A DNA stretch of 64,000 bases from Tritrichomonas musculus (Eukaryota > Parabasalia > Tritrichomonadida > Tritrichomonadidae). The notes beneath the pieces are model-generated. The model saw only the letters and a program-made list of their open reading frames with translations, did no database searches and was not told the origin of the DNA. A program made the position numbers and the translations under genes. Position 1 is the first letter of the stretch, and each line of letters begins with the position of its first letter. Shown here one piece after another: positions 44,601 through 54,203 of the stretch. Location of the stretch: contig JAPFFF010000024.1 in the NCBI GenBank assembly GCA_039105265.1, positions 682,001-746,000 on the forward strand, written 5' to 3'.

Positions 44601-46268
44601 AACAAAGCAATTCATTATTATTCACTTGCAGCAAACCAAAATGATATAGAAGCACAATACAATCTCGGTGTCATTTATTATGAAGGAATATATGTCACAC
44701 GAGATATCAACAAAGCAATTCATTATTTTTCACTTGCAGCAAATCAAAATGATCCAAAAGCTCAAAACAATCTCGGTGTCATTTATTATGAAGGAATATA
44801 TGTCACACGAGATATCAACAAAGCAATTCATTATTATTCACTTGCAGCAAATCAAAATATTCCAGAAGCACAATTCAATCTCGGTCTCATTTATTCAAAT
44901 GGAAAATATATCACACGAGATATCAACAAAGCAATTCATTATTATTCACTTGCAGTAAACCAAAATAATAGAGAAGCACAATTCATTCTCGGTGTCATTT
45001 ATAATGAAGGAAAATATGTCACACGAAATATCAACAAAGCAATTCATTATTTTTCACTGGCAGCAAACCAAAATATTCCAGAAGCACAATTCAATCTCGG
45101 TCTCATTTATTCAAATGGAAAATATATCACACGAGATATCAACAAAGCAATTCATTATTATTCACTTGCAGTAAACCAAAATAATAGAGAAGCACAATTC
45201 ATTCTCGGTGTCATTTATAATGAAGGAAAATATGTCACACGAAATATCAACAAAGCAATTCATTATTTTTCACTGGCAGCAAACCAAAATATTCCAGAAG
45301 CACAATTCAATCTCGGTTTCATTTATCATGAAGGAATAAATGTCACACGAGATATCAACAAAGCAATTCATTATTATATACTTGCAGCAAATCAAAATCA
45401 TCCAGAAGCACAATTCAATCTCGGTTTCATTTATCATGAAGGAATAAATGTCACACGAGATATCAACAAAGCAATTCATTATTATTCACTTGCAGCAAAT
45501 CAAAATTATCCAAAAGCACAATTCAATCTCGGCTTCATCTACTATTCTGGTGTATATATAAGGCAGGATATTAAAAAAGGACGATATTATATTATGTTGG
45601 CCTCATTGTATAACGATCGACGAGCAAATTTTGCTCATGGATTTTTGCTCCATGAGGGAAAGTGTGTTGAAAAGGACTTTGCAGGAGCCATCCATTATTA
45701 CAAAAAAGGATCTTCATTCAACAATCAATTTTCGAAAAACAATCTTGGTATTATATACAAGCACGGTAATAATGAAAACAAAAGAAATATAGGTAATGCA
45801 ATTGAATATTTTGAAGAAGCAATTCGACAGAAAAATGATTATTTGTCAATGTACAACTTAGCTCACATTTACATGTATGATTCAACAATCAAACAAGATC
45901 TCAACAAATCAATTGATTTATTAATAAGATCGATGAATGTTTTCAAACATTCGTTTATATTATTGAGTTTAGCATTACTTTTGAAATATGATTTCAATGT
46001 TGAAACAATCAAGGAGGAACTTAAGCAAAGAACAGATATAACTAGAAGTTCAATGGAAAAACTATTCAAGTTAATAGCTCTATCTAAGTTATCATTTAAT
46101 AAATTATATGAATCATATCAAAATAAGGATTTCTTATATAATGCTATATTCATTCCAATTGAATCATCAGAAGTAGAACATGCAAATGAAAAAGATGTTA
46201 CGCCAAAATATCCAAAAGCGAAAGATCTTTCATCAGAATTTTACAAAGGTTTTGAAGAAGATTTATAA
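41601..46268 (+). CDS. Protein kinase with a 24-copy Sel1 array (1,555 aa)
   Basis: An ATG-to-TAA frame. Residues 1-190 are a head of the same general type as the 21561 protein. The kinase domain spans ~195-425: Gly-rich loop GQGSGGIV (~197), ATP lysine in FALKI (~217), catalytic loop YRDLRFSN (~304), and DFD for DFG (~324). The APE region is SAAPEE. Repeats begin at residue 439: 24 nearly identical 36-residue Sel1 units with the core VTRDINKAIHYYSLAANQN, then four diverged units and a short tail. The array should form a long alpha-solenoid for partner binding. Repeat identity shows recent expansion. No membrane segment or signal peptide is seen. Confidence 0.93.
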   Translation: MQQSIHDFQNLLKKKGIFVSNELLKEILYKFDFIFYPDILQTEKKVTQYENNSKILIIDECIKNDIKYYVICFDDKLIILPQKDETDDLTLPSIFTRFEDIDKYYIRNCNIQTETDTEDKFFFYEIRNFSEQFSISNKNMQHFWSIVVNCLSGFLIKKGYQNSRNSHNKYLNEKFIEYEEKNSNFVNKSYIELRNIGQGSGGIVKLIYHISKEEIFALKIPYYESQNLIERERRNYLNIRYPFIVQYIGYIKFTNYPKYLLLEYVEGKTLDKYDLSHLNDQEKYIIILELLLSIHYLHSHNYIYRDLRFSNIMINQNKDAILIDFDHVRNENDETGNEEQTKDFNSPSAAPEENKTYKSDIYSLGYIIHFILYGKPPIINDRMVINENFNFKSSFEKDPTKRPNIKEITNFFMTFFFSKIKFEDKKEQYLNSLAANQNIPEAQFKLGVIYDEGKYVTRDINKAIHYYSLAANQNDIEAQYNLGVIYYEGIYVTRDINKAIHYFSLAANQNIPEAQFKLGVIYNEGIYVTRDINKAIHYYSLAANQNILEAQYNLGVIYSNGKYVTRDINKAIHYYSLAANQNIPEAQFKLGVIYDEGKYVTRDINKAIHYYILAANQNIPEAQFNLGLIYYEGINVTRDINKAIHYFSLAANQNHPEAQFNLGLIYYEGKYVTRDINKAIHYYSLAANQNDIEAQNNLGVIYDEGKYITRDINKAIHYYSLAANQNDIEAQNNLGVIYYEGIYVTRDINKAIHYFSLAANQNYPKAQNNLGVIYYEGKYVTRDINKAIHYYSLAANQNYPKAQFILGVIYNEGKYVTRDINKAIHYFSLAANQNIPEAHFKLGVIYHEGINVTRDINKAIHYYSLAANQNILEAQYNLGVIYNEGKYVTRDINKAIHYYSLAANQNIPEAQFNLGAIYNEGKYVTRDINKAIHYYSLAANQNILEAQYNLGVIYNEGKYVTRDINKAIHYFSLAANQNIPEAQFKLGVIYDEGKYVTRDINKAIHYYSLAANQNDIEAQYNLGVIYYEGIYVTRDINKAIHYFSLAANQNDPKAQNNLGVIYYEGIYVTRDINKAIHYYSLAANQNIPEAQFNLGLIYSNGKYITRDINKAIHYYSLAVNQNNREAQFILGVIYNEGKYVTRNINKAIHYFSLAANQNIPEAQFNLGLIYSNGKYITRDINKAIHYYSLAVNQNNREAQFILGVIYNEGKYVTRNINKAIHYFSLAANQNIPEAQFNLGFIYHEGINVTRDINKAIHYYILAANQNHPEAQFNLGFIYHEGINVTRDINKAIHYYSLAANQNYPKAQFNLGFIYYSGVYIRQDIKKGRYYIMLASLYNDRRANFAHGFLLHEGKCVEKDFAGAIHYYKKGSSFNNQFSKNNLGIIYKHGNNENKRNIGNAIEYFEEAIRQKNDYLSMYNLAHIYMYDSTIKQDLNKSIDLLIRSMNVFKHSFILLSLALLLKYDFNVETIKEELKQRTDITRSSMEKLFKLIALSKLSFNKLYESYQNKDFLYNAIFIPIESSEVEHANEKDVTPKYPKAKDLSSEFYKGFEEDL
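42915..45506 (+). repeat. 108-bp coding tandem repeat, 24 copies
   Basis: Each 108-base unit encodes one Sel1 repeat. The core from GTCACACGAGATATCAACAA onward is almost invariant between copies; variation clusters in the first third. Units 19-20 and 21-22 have the same protein sequence, as do units 1-2 and 16-17, showing block duplications on top of single-unit steps. Confidence 0.95.
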
Positions 46269-46377
46269 ACGTGAATCTAGATCGAGATAAAATATTTGGC
46301 AATCAACACGTTATGTTGAAATATTTGTGATTTTGATTTAAGAATATCCATGTCTTTAAGTATTCTCTTTTTATGAA

Positions 46378-47043
46378 ATGTATAATCAAAAAACAAACAA
46401 AATTGTGGCAAATTATACCTCTTCATTGTATCCTTCTAATGTATTTCATCAGATTTCTATGAAAATTTTAACCACGGCCAAAATTATGATAAAAATTTCA
46501 AATTTATTTTTGGTGATTGAATACGATGGTCAGAAAGAGCACACTTTTAATGGAATTATTCACACACTGACAAAAGAAAGCAAAGGAAACGTCGACGATA
46601 AAGGATGGGTTAAAAACACATCATCTTCAACACGTGGCTCTAATTATCCAAAAAAAGTCGCCGATCTTGAAATCACAAACAGCCATTTCTATTCAAACGA
46701 ATATCCCTGGTTCCAGTACGACTTAGAGCAATGAAAAGTTTGTCCAACGCACTATTCAATCAGATCAAGACATGATGGCGGCGTAAATGAGCACAATGCG
46801 AAGAGTTGGGTGATCGAAGGCCGTTCTAGCGACAACGAAAAATGGACGAATCTCGATTCACAACAAAATTCACCATTTTTCAATGACATAGGTGTGGTTC
46901 ACACATTCGACATTAAAAGCACAGAAAATAATAAAGAAGGCTTCAGATATCTCAGGTTTCGATATACTGGACCAAATTGGTGTAATTACAACCGCATGGT
47001 GATATCAGCACTTGAATATTTTGGAAGATTAATTGAAGAATGA
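46378..47043 (+). pseudogene. F5/8 type C domain gene, one internal stop
   Basis: One plus-strand frame is coding-like throughout and follows the trichomonad F5/8 type C pattern. It runs EHTFNGIIHTLT, a GNVDDKGWVKNTSSS turn, WFQYDLEQ, then PTHYSIRSRHDGG, SWVIEGRSSDNEKW, YLRFRYTG and ISALEYFG. It is interrupted once, by a TGA at 46732-46734, with no frameshift. The N-terminal part expected in longer family members (often BTB-like) is missing. It could be a recent pseudogene, a readthrough gene or a sequencing error. It starts 109 bases after the kinase-Sel1 stop. Confidence 0.7.
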
Positions 47044-47783
47044 ATAATCACTTATTTTTTTCAAATAACAACTAATTAATAAATAAAGAATTAATGTATA
47101 AAAAATATTGCTCAAAGAAATTAGTTTAATGATTATTATTATCTTTTCAAATCAATGAACAGAATAAAGGGTAAAACTTTATGAATATTTTCAATGAAAC
47201 AGAAAACGGAACAAAAATAAAAGAAATGACAGGAAAATGTATTAATAATGAAGTAAGAGACCTTTTCTATCAGATATTATAAAATATTTTGAATTTATGA
47301 CTGATTTGTGTAAAGATATCATACAAGAAAAGATTGAAAGAACTGCTTTACAATGAAAATGGAAAGAAAGTAATTGAATTAACAGGTGATAATGAAATAA
47401 AATCATTATTCAATAATCAACATCATTAATATTAAAAAAATATCGTAACTAAAATGCATAATTATCATTTTGAATTTTATTAAAATATAAAACATGATTC
47501 TTTTTTTGTCATTGTCAATGATTTTATTTATGCCATTGAAAAAACTTCATTTAAACAAGTAATACTAGTAAAAATATGAGATTATAACAGTAATCCAATT
47601 AAATTTTATTATGAAAAAAACTGAAAACAAGCATCATTGAGCAAGAAAACAAAATACTAATCATTAAAATGAGTTTTAATTTTTGTTCTATAATATTTGG
47701 TCGATAAAAAAATATGAAAGCTAAAGCGCTGCTGTAAAAGGGAAGCATTCTAAGCTTTTAAGATCAAGAAAAGTTATAAAAGG
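47044..47783. other. Intergenic region with two related short coding relics
   Basis: Near 47181-47282 the plus strand encodes NETENGTKIKEMTGKCINNEV. Near 47350-47430 it encodes NENGKKVIELTGDNEIKSLF. The two are similar and each is followed by a stop. They look like duplicated tail pieces of a decayed gene that I cannot name. The rest is AT-rich and empty. Confidence 0.4.
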
Positions 47784-48008
47784 TCAGATTGCTAATGATG
47801 AACAATCATTTAAATCGTCTTCTGAAACGATAATAGAAACAGAGCCAGCCTGCCTTTTTCTTCTTGCTCTTCCAGTATCTTGTTCAAGTGAATTTTGAAG
47901 ACCTCCTGCATCAATTGATTTTTGTTCCAATTTATTAACATCACCTCTACCTGCAGTTAATGTAGCTATTGTTATACAATCTGATCTTCTGTTAATTTTA
48001 TTTTGAAA
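47784..48008 (-). pseudogene. SecA-like helicase fragment
   Basis: An open minus-strand stretch of about 75 codons ends in TGA. It reads CITIATLTAGRGDVNKLE, then AGGLQNSLEQ, GRARRKRQAGS and SEDDL. The order IAT-x-x-AGRG, GGL, GR-x-R/Q-G-S and DDL is that of the C-terminal helicase motifs V-VI of SecA-type ATPases. Large SecA-like proteins are known in some protists. Only this motif block remains, with no start, so it is a relic. The next relic runs on the opposite strand. Confidence 0.55.
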
Positions 48009-48350
48009 AGAAAGAAGATATAGGAAGTTTTGAGAGAAACCGCCAACGAATTAAGAATGAATCCAAACTCTGTTCGATAATTCATGAGGATTCAATTGTT
48101 GATTTTATTCAACATGTTAGCAAAAACAATATTCCACTAACGAGTTGTACCAGGCGATCAATTATTTAGACGAATTCATTTCTAACGAAAAAGTTGGTTA
48201 TTAAATGAGTATGCATCGTTTTTTAGTTCTGTTCTAATCATGATAATATTTAGAAAAATAATTATGGTTATAAGCAATTCATTCAAACGAAGCCGAAGTT
48301 ATATAGAAAAAACAAATAGATAAAGACGGTTAAACATTTTCAGAATCAGT
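48009..48350 (+). pseudogene. DUF3447-type ankyrin head, decayed
   Basis: The plus strand reads IKNESKLCSIIHEDSIVDFI and VSKNNIPLTSC, then a stop. In a shifted frame it reads LNEYASFFSS. These match, in order, ENDSYICSLIRKDSIEEF, VSRTNLSL and LIEYAAFFGS in the intact gene at 57045-59189. There are several breaks and no continuing ankyrin repeats. Confidence 0.6.
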
Positions 48351-48957
48351 TAAATGTCATCGGTATATGATAATCTACTTGATGAAGTCAAGAATATAAG
48401 ATAATTGAGTGATAAATTAATTTTATCCATTTATTCATCATTAAATTATGATTTCTCTTCACATGAAATTGATGGGAATAATTATTATTTTCAGTTTATA
48501 TCAAAATGAATATTACGAACTTGTTAACATTAATCTATAATTAAAGAAAAGTAAAATTGATAAATATGTAAATAGAAACAATGAACCAGATATTTCAAAA
48601 ATCAAAAATGCACTAAGAATTAATCAATTAGATGTTGCTTATTATTTATTGTATACATCAATTTTATGTGTCTTTAATCCTAGATGATCAAGTTAACATA
48701 TGAATATATATAATATTTTTTGTAATGATTGAAGTGACTAGATTTTTAATAATGAATTATTTCAAAAGAAACAAAAATGCTGTATATTAAATTAATGTTT
48801 GTTTCGAATACTGATTATTCAATTTTACTAGTCAACATTCTTTTTTTTTTAAAAAATAACTGGACAGTTATATTGAGAAAATAACTTGACGGTTATTATT
48901 CAAAATGAATTGTAATATTAACGGTTAAATCAAATAGCCACATATCTACATTTCAAA
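48351..48957. other. AT-rich region, possible further ankyrin-gene debris
   Basis: A few protein-like scraps (near 48420-48520 and 48590-48660) but no supportable gene. The last ~100 bases are the leader of the 48958 gene and carry a repeated GACRGTTAT pattern (48863-48900). Confidence 0.4.
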
Positions 48958-49386
48958 ATGGAAGAGTTAGAAGAGAGAAAGATGTATTATGAATTCGAAA
49001 GATCATCAAATTTGTACATTTTCTATCAATTGATGAATGGCAAACTTGTGGAAGATTGCACTTATATCCCAAGTATGCATGATAAAGCCCGCAATTACAT
49101 CGAAAATCGAAAGACTCCAGAATTAAACCGAGGCTGTAGATACATTGTCAATGGAAACATTTACGAATTATGTCAAAGAGGCGCTTTGAAATATATTTCG
49201 CCATATGCAGCTCCAAAACCAGATCAAACTAAAGAGCTTGAGCTAAAGGATAAAGAAATTTCACTTCTTAAGAGAGAAAATGAAATGATTAAAAGAGAAA
49301 ATGAAATGCTTAAGAAACAGCTAAGTGAAGTAACAAACCAAAAAAATGATTTGGAAAATCAACTTAATGCTCTCAAAGGGAAATAA
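48958..49386 (+). CDS. Small coiled-coil protein (142 aa)
   Basis: An ATG-to-TAA frame. Residues 1-85 form a compact, unrecognised globular part with aromatic and Cys residues (FERSSNLYIFYQLMNG, GCRYIVNGNIYELCQRG). Residues ~92-140 form a clear coiled coil with heptad leucines (KEISLLKRENEMIKRENEML and onward), so oligomerisation is likely. No known enzyme motif is present. The codon use and clean ends look genuine; the function is unknown. Confidence 0.65.
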   Translation: MEELEERKMYYEFERSSNLYIFYQLMNGKLVEDCTYIPSMHDKARNYIENRKTPELNRGCRYIVNGNIYELCQRGALKYISPYAAPKPDQTKELELKDKEISLLKRENEMIKRENEMLKKQLSEVTNQKNDLENQLNALKGK

Positions 49387-49890
49387 AAAAAAAGAAATTG
49401 CAATAATTAAAAAATATTAAAAATACTATTTTTTCTTTTTAATAACAAATATTTATTCGTTACTTAACTATAATTTAATATAAGACTTTGAATGATAATG
49501 AACTATATAGAAAAAAATAGAGAATTGATTATTGATTTAAAAAGGTATTTATCATTTCATTAAAATTAATAAATTAGTTTGTTAATTTGTTTGAATATGA
49601 AGAATTAGTAGTATAAATATTAATAATTATGTTTCCAAATGTTCAAGATTAGTAAAAATAGCATAATTCATTGAACTGCAATGCAAATGATTTGACTATA
49701 TTTTTTTGTAGTAGATGATGATGAGGATCATTTAAAATATATCTTCCATTTTAGGAAAAACGCATTTTTTAAATAAACCAGATTATTTTTCAAAAAGTTA
49801 TAAAAAAAGCGTTTACATTACACTTTTTGAATAAAATAATCATTTAATTTTTTGAAAGAAAAATATAATAAACTTAAACGAGATACTAAT
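49387..49890 (+). promoter_or_regulatory. Intergenic region with CTTTTTGA before kinase gene
   Basis: AT-rich with no gene. TTACACTTTTTGAATAAAAT begins at 49818; its CTTTTTGA (49823-49830) lies 60 bases upstream of the ATG at 49891. This closely matches the sequence before the kinase at 21561. Confidence 0.4.
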
Positions 49891-51084
49891 ATGGATTCTG
49901 AAGAATATTTTATTGATATAAACGATTTTACTGTAGAACAAGATAATCCCGAAGGCTGGGAATATTCAAGGATTTTTATTTTGAAAGAAAAAACAACTGA
50001 TGTCAAATATGTAGCCAAAGAACTCAACGCTGAAACTTATTCGACACCTAAATATCAAAAATTATTTAACCGTTATTTAATAACATTAAGTCAATTACGT
50101 CATCCATCAATTTCACGATATAGAGGATTCAGTTATATCTCTCTTCGCGATCAAAAAAAATGGCAACCTACAATTTTAACCGAGTTCGAAGAGAACCGTT
50201 CATTACAAGAAAAACTCGATGAAGTACGACGAGGAATCAACCATCAAGAATGGACTCCGACAAAAAAATTTATTGATCTAATTGGTATCGTATCTGCTCT
50301 CAAATTTCTTCATGAAAACAAAATTCTTCATGGTAATCTAAAACCAGGTAATATTTTACTTGATAAAAACTTTTATCCCAAAGTTTGCGACTTCTTACAT
50401 TGCCAAAAATTAAACGATACAAAATTGAATGCATATTTGGCCCCGGAAGTTTTACAGGGAGAAATTGGTGGAAATGCATCTGATGTTTTTTCATTTGGTA
50501 TCATTGCTTACGAGTTGTTCACAGGAAGCGTTCCATATCCCGATATTTCAGAGTTCAACATGAAAGTGATGAATCAAATAATTGAAGGAAGTCTTCGACC
50601 AAAATTCCCCTCAAATTTCAGTGCACATTTAAAAAGTTTGATTGAAAGGTGCTGGGATTCTGACTATTTGAAAAGGCCATCGTTCGATGAAATCTTCTCA
50701 AAACTCACTCAAAATGTGAGTGATTTTCAAAAAGAAGTCGATGAAAATGAATTGAATAATTATTTGCAAATTTTGAATGGTGACAATTCAACCACAGTCT
50801 CTGAAAAACCTCATAATGATGGTGACGATCTTCGAAAGATCTTTCACTTTTATTTGTCTAATGAAGGAGTGAAAAATTATTTCTATTTCGGATTGAGTGA
50901 AGCCTTCTCAAGCGGAAATGCAGAAATTGTCAATATTTTATTATCGCTAAAATTGGTTGATATTAATTCGGTATATGTTTTTATACATATATATTTTATT
51001 AATGAAATTTCTAACAATTTTTTTTCATATCATTTTTATTTTTCAATTTTTTTATCAAATTTTATACAATATTTTTTTGTCTAA
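49891..51084 (+). CDS. TKL-like (pseudo)kinase leading into an ankyrin array
   Basis: The frame starts at the ATG at 49891; the upstream extension has only TTG. The kinase domain (~20-290) has the ATP lysine (VAKEL, K43), HGNLKPGN in the catalytic loop (Asp replaced by Asn, 147-149), DFL for DFG (167-169), APEVL, and a C-lobe typical of tyrosine-kinase-like kinases (SDVFSFGIIAYELFTG, RCWDSDYLKRPSF). Loss of the catalytic Asp suggests a pseudokinase. A linker then leads to one ankyrin repeat (NAEIVNILLSLKLVDIN) ending at about 50970. From there the frame runs into low-complexity AT-rich DNA before a stop at 51084, so the natural end is uncertain. Further ankyrin modules follow to 54912. Confidence 0.8.
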   Translation: MDSEEYFIDINDFTVEQDNPEGWEYSRIFILKEKTTDVKYVAKELNAETYSTPKYQKLFNRYLITLSQLRHPSISRYRGFSYISLRDQKKWQPTILTEFEENRSLQEKLDEVRRGINHQEWTPTKKFIDLIGIVSALKFLHENKILHGNLKPGNILLDKNFYPKVCDFLHCQKLNDTKLNAYLAPEVLQGEIGGNASDVFSFGIIAYELFTGSVPYPDISEFNMKVMNQIIEGSLRPKFPSNFSAHLKSLIERCWDSDYLKRPSFDEIFSKLTQNVSDFQKEVDENELNNYLQILNGDNSTTVSEKPHNDGDDLRKIFHFYLSNEGVKNYFYFGLSEAFSSGNAEIVNILLSLKLVDINSVYVFIHIYFINEISNNFFSYHFYFSIFLSNFIQYFFV

Positions 51085-51368
51085 TCCAGTTTCAAACTTA
51101 TTTTTTTTTATCCCGTTTTATATCCATTTTTAAAATAAAATTCTTTTCATTTATTTTTTTTATCTAATTTCAAATAAATTTTTTTACAGCACTATTTTCA
51201 ATCTCTACTTTTTAATGATATTCATTTATAAAATGATTTATAGAATTCTTAGCAATATTGTTTTAAATCTTGTTTTTAAATGATTATATTTAATGTTGTT
51301 TTAATTTTTTAAAATTTTAATCAAATTTCAATTTGAAACTTTTCATAGAATTTTCATTCTATGTTAGT

Positions 51369-51470
51369 GTGACACCCCTATTTTTAGCATGTAACAATGG
51401 AAATGTAGAAATTGTTAAAATTCTTTTGGCACAAAAAGGAATTAATGTAAATTACATATCAATTTCATGA
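51369..51470 (+). other. Ankyrin module 2
   Basis: Reads VTPLFLACNNGNVEIVKILL then AQKGINVN and a five-residue tail to TGA. The frame is also open for about 48 bases upstream. The module from the residue before T-P-L to the stop is 102 bases. Confidence 0.75.
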
Positions 51471-51847
51471 ATGTAAAATTTTAATGAAATTGAAAACATG
51501 TTTTTTTTTTAATACCATTTTAAATCAACATTTTTAATTTCATTTTACTTTTATATTTTTATTAATATAATTCAATATAACCTAATTTAATCACGTTTTA
51601 TTCCAAAATTTATGGAATTTCAAATCAGTTTTATTGATGATGTTAAAATATTGATTTTAAATCCAATTTCAAAAATAGCGTTTATTAATAACATTCACCA
51701 TATTAAAAATTTTAATAGTATTTTCAATAAAAACTTGATTTTCATGTGGTTTTTTTTTTAATATTGATATGATTTCAATTAATTTTATTTTGATGCCATT
51801 TTAAATCTTGAATTTTTTTCATAAAATTTGATTTTTCTTATATTTAT

Positions 51848-51949
51848 AAATCATTATTGTATAATGCATGTCATAAGCAAAACATTGAAATTATTAGATT
51901 GCTTTTAGCACATAAAGATATTGATGTTAATATTGATAATGAAATTTGA
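51848..51949 (+). other. Ankyrin module 3
   Basis: Reads SLLYNACHKQNIEIIRLLL then AHKDIDVN and a five-residue tail to TGA. It is again exactly 102 bases from the equivalent point to the stop. Confidence 0.75.
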
Positions 51950-52241
51950 GAAAAAAATAATTTTTTATTTAATTTCACATCACTTTTTTTGAATATAATT
52001 TTAATTTAATTTTTTTAATCTAATTTGATTTGAGTGTTTAATCCAATTTCTATTAGCAATTTAATGGAATTTTAATTAATATATTTTTATCCAATTTTTC
52101 TTCATTTTTAATAAAATTTTCAATCATATTATTTATCCAATTTCAATATTAAAATTAAATGGAATTTTTAATATTTTTTATAAATTATATTTCATTTAAG
52201 TCTTTTTTCAAAATTTAATTCATGAATTTAATTCAGTTTAA

Positions 52242-52306
52242 ATTGATTGTGATTTATGCTATTTTTTCTTTTAATATATATATAAAATTTGAACTTAAAG
52301 ATTAAT
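52242..52306 (+). other. Decayed ankyrin module (tentative)
   Basis: Reads LIVIYAIFSFNIYIKFELKD and a stop. This resembles a T-P-L-I-Y-A-C...N-I-E-I-I-K-F-L-L-K-D repeat with losses. It sits where the ~480-base period predicts a module in the otherwise double-length gap. Confidence 0.35.
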
Positions 52307-52797
52307 AGAATTTAAAATAAAGTTTAATTCAATTTCAATATCCAAATTTTTATTCAATTTTATTTTAATTGTTTCAATATCATTTCATCAAATTATTAAT
52401 TTAGTTTCATTTGATTTTTTGTTAAATGAAATTCCAATGAATATATTTATCAAATTCCATGATATTATATTTTTAATCTAGTTCTATGAAGATTTTTCTT
52501 ATACAATTACTTGTCAATTTTTTAATTCAATTTCGAAAATATTTTTATTAATCTAATTTTATCATATTTATTTTAAATACAATTTTAAAATAAAAATATT
52601 AATCAAGTTTCTATTACTTGTTTTAATGTAATTAAATAATTAATTTTTTATCACATTTTATTTGCCATTTTTATACAATTTGTATTGATATTTTTATTCA
52701 ATTTTATAATAATTTCTTTTTAATCGTATTTCAAATTTGTCATTTGAATCAAATTTGATTTCATCAATTTGAATATAGTTTTTATTTACATTTTTAT

Positions 52798-52899
52798 TCT
52801 ACTTCTTTGATTCATGCATGCACTTTAGATAATATGAATATTATTCAATTACTTTTATCACATCCAAAAATTGATATTAACAAAAAATATGAAATATGA
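52798..52899 (+). other. Ankyrin module 5
   Basis: Reads STSLIHACTLDNMNIIQLLL then SHPKIDIN and a five-residue tail to TGA. It too is 102 bases long. Confidence 0.75.
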
Positions 52900-53340
52900 A
52901 ATGATTTTTTTTATCTTGTTTTCACCAACTTTTAATACAGTTTTATTTATTTATTTGATATGGTTTTATTTTAATAATTTCATACCGTTTCATTGTATTT
53001 GATTTAATGGAATTTAAAATATTAATATTTTTTATATAATTTCTATTTCAATGTTTTTGATACAATTTAAAAATAAAATGTTATTTAATTCAATTTATAT
53101 AAAGAATTTTAATGGGATTTTTCAATTAATGTTTTGAATAAAATTTCATTAAAACTTTCGAATAAAATTATATTCCATTATTTCAATGCAGTTTTAATTT
53201 TTGTTTTTGTAAATACAATTTCAATTAAAAAAATTTTAATGAAATTTCTTTTCAAAATGTTTTAATACAATTAAAAAAAGTCATTTTTATAGAATTTTAA
53301 ATATATTATATTCATTTTGTTTCATCATCATTATTTTTAT

Positions 53341-53448
53341 ATAACACCTTTGCACGAAGCATGTATGAAAGGTAGTATTAATGGTGTTGAATTACTATTA
53401 GCTCGAAAAGATATTGATGTCAATTTACCATCTGTTTTATTATATTGA
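53341..53448 (+). other. Ankyrin module 6
   Basis: Reads ITPLHEACMKGSINGVELLL then ARKDIDVN and a tail to TGA. The spacer after it begins ATTTTAATGAAATT, the same string that follows module 2. Confidence 0.75.
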
Positions 53449-53799
53449 ATTTTAATGAAATTAAAAAAAAAAATTATCATCTCATTTCACCAAAAATTTC
53501 ATATCATTTCACTTTCGATATTTTAATACAATTTTAAATAAAGTAAAATTTTATAAAATTTTATTTGTAATATTTGAATTTCGTTTCTTCGTTATTGTAT
53601 TTTTAATGAAATTCTAATAAAACAAGTTTTATAAAATTTCTATAATAATTTTATGATGATATTTCTATCAATTTTATTTTATATAATTTTTTATTATAAA
53701 TATTTATCAAATTTCATTTCACTTTTATACAATTACATTTTTTTTATTTATAAAATTTCAATTTAAAATTGATACAATTTCATATTTTGTTTTTTTAAC

Positions 53800-53949
53800 A
53801 TGACACCGTTATTAATGGCGATTGAAAGCAACAATATCGATGTTGTTACTTTATTATTAGCGCATAAAGGAATTAATGTTAACTTAAAATCTGAAATTTT
53901 AAAAACAATTTGTTTTTTTCATATCATTTCAATTAATTTATTTTCATAG
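53800..53949 (+). other. Ankyrin module 7
   Basis: Reads MTPLLMAIESNNIDVVTLLL then AHKGINVN. The frame then stays open into the spacer, to a TAG at 53947. Confidence 0.75.
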
Positions 53950-54203
53950 AATTTCATATAAAAAATAATTTATGCAATTTTAAATAATTAATTTTTTTAT
54001 CCAATTTATGAACATTTGATTTTAATGCTATTTCATCATAATCTTTTAAACATAGTTTCAAAAATATATTCTTTTTTATGAAATTTTTCAAAATAAATTA
54101 TTTTTAATTATGTTCATTGAAATTCGTTTTTCATAGAATTTATATATAAATTCAATAGAATTACACTCAAAATTTAATTTGGTTTAAAATTCATATATTT
54201 CAT

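Noticed and set aside
43048-45479. Several open frames of 60-115 codons inside the Sel1 array on both strands
   Set aside because: They are shadows produced by the 108-bp period, which keeps alternative frames open.
46732-46734. Genetic code change (TGA as sense)
   Set aside because: Several intact genes end at TGA, including the pseudokinase and the pogo transposase, with no coding-like sequence after it.
50971-51368. GTATATG at 50971 as a canonical 5' splice site with TAG near 51367 as acceptor
   Set aside because: Joining these would put the next ankyrin module out of frame, and the other module borders have no GT or AG at equivalent points. The trichomonad intron consensus is also absent.
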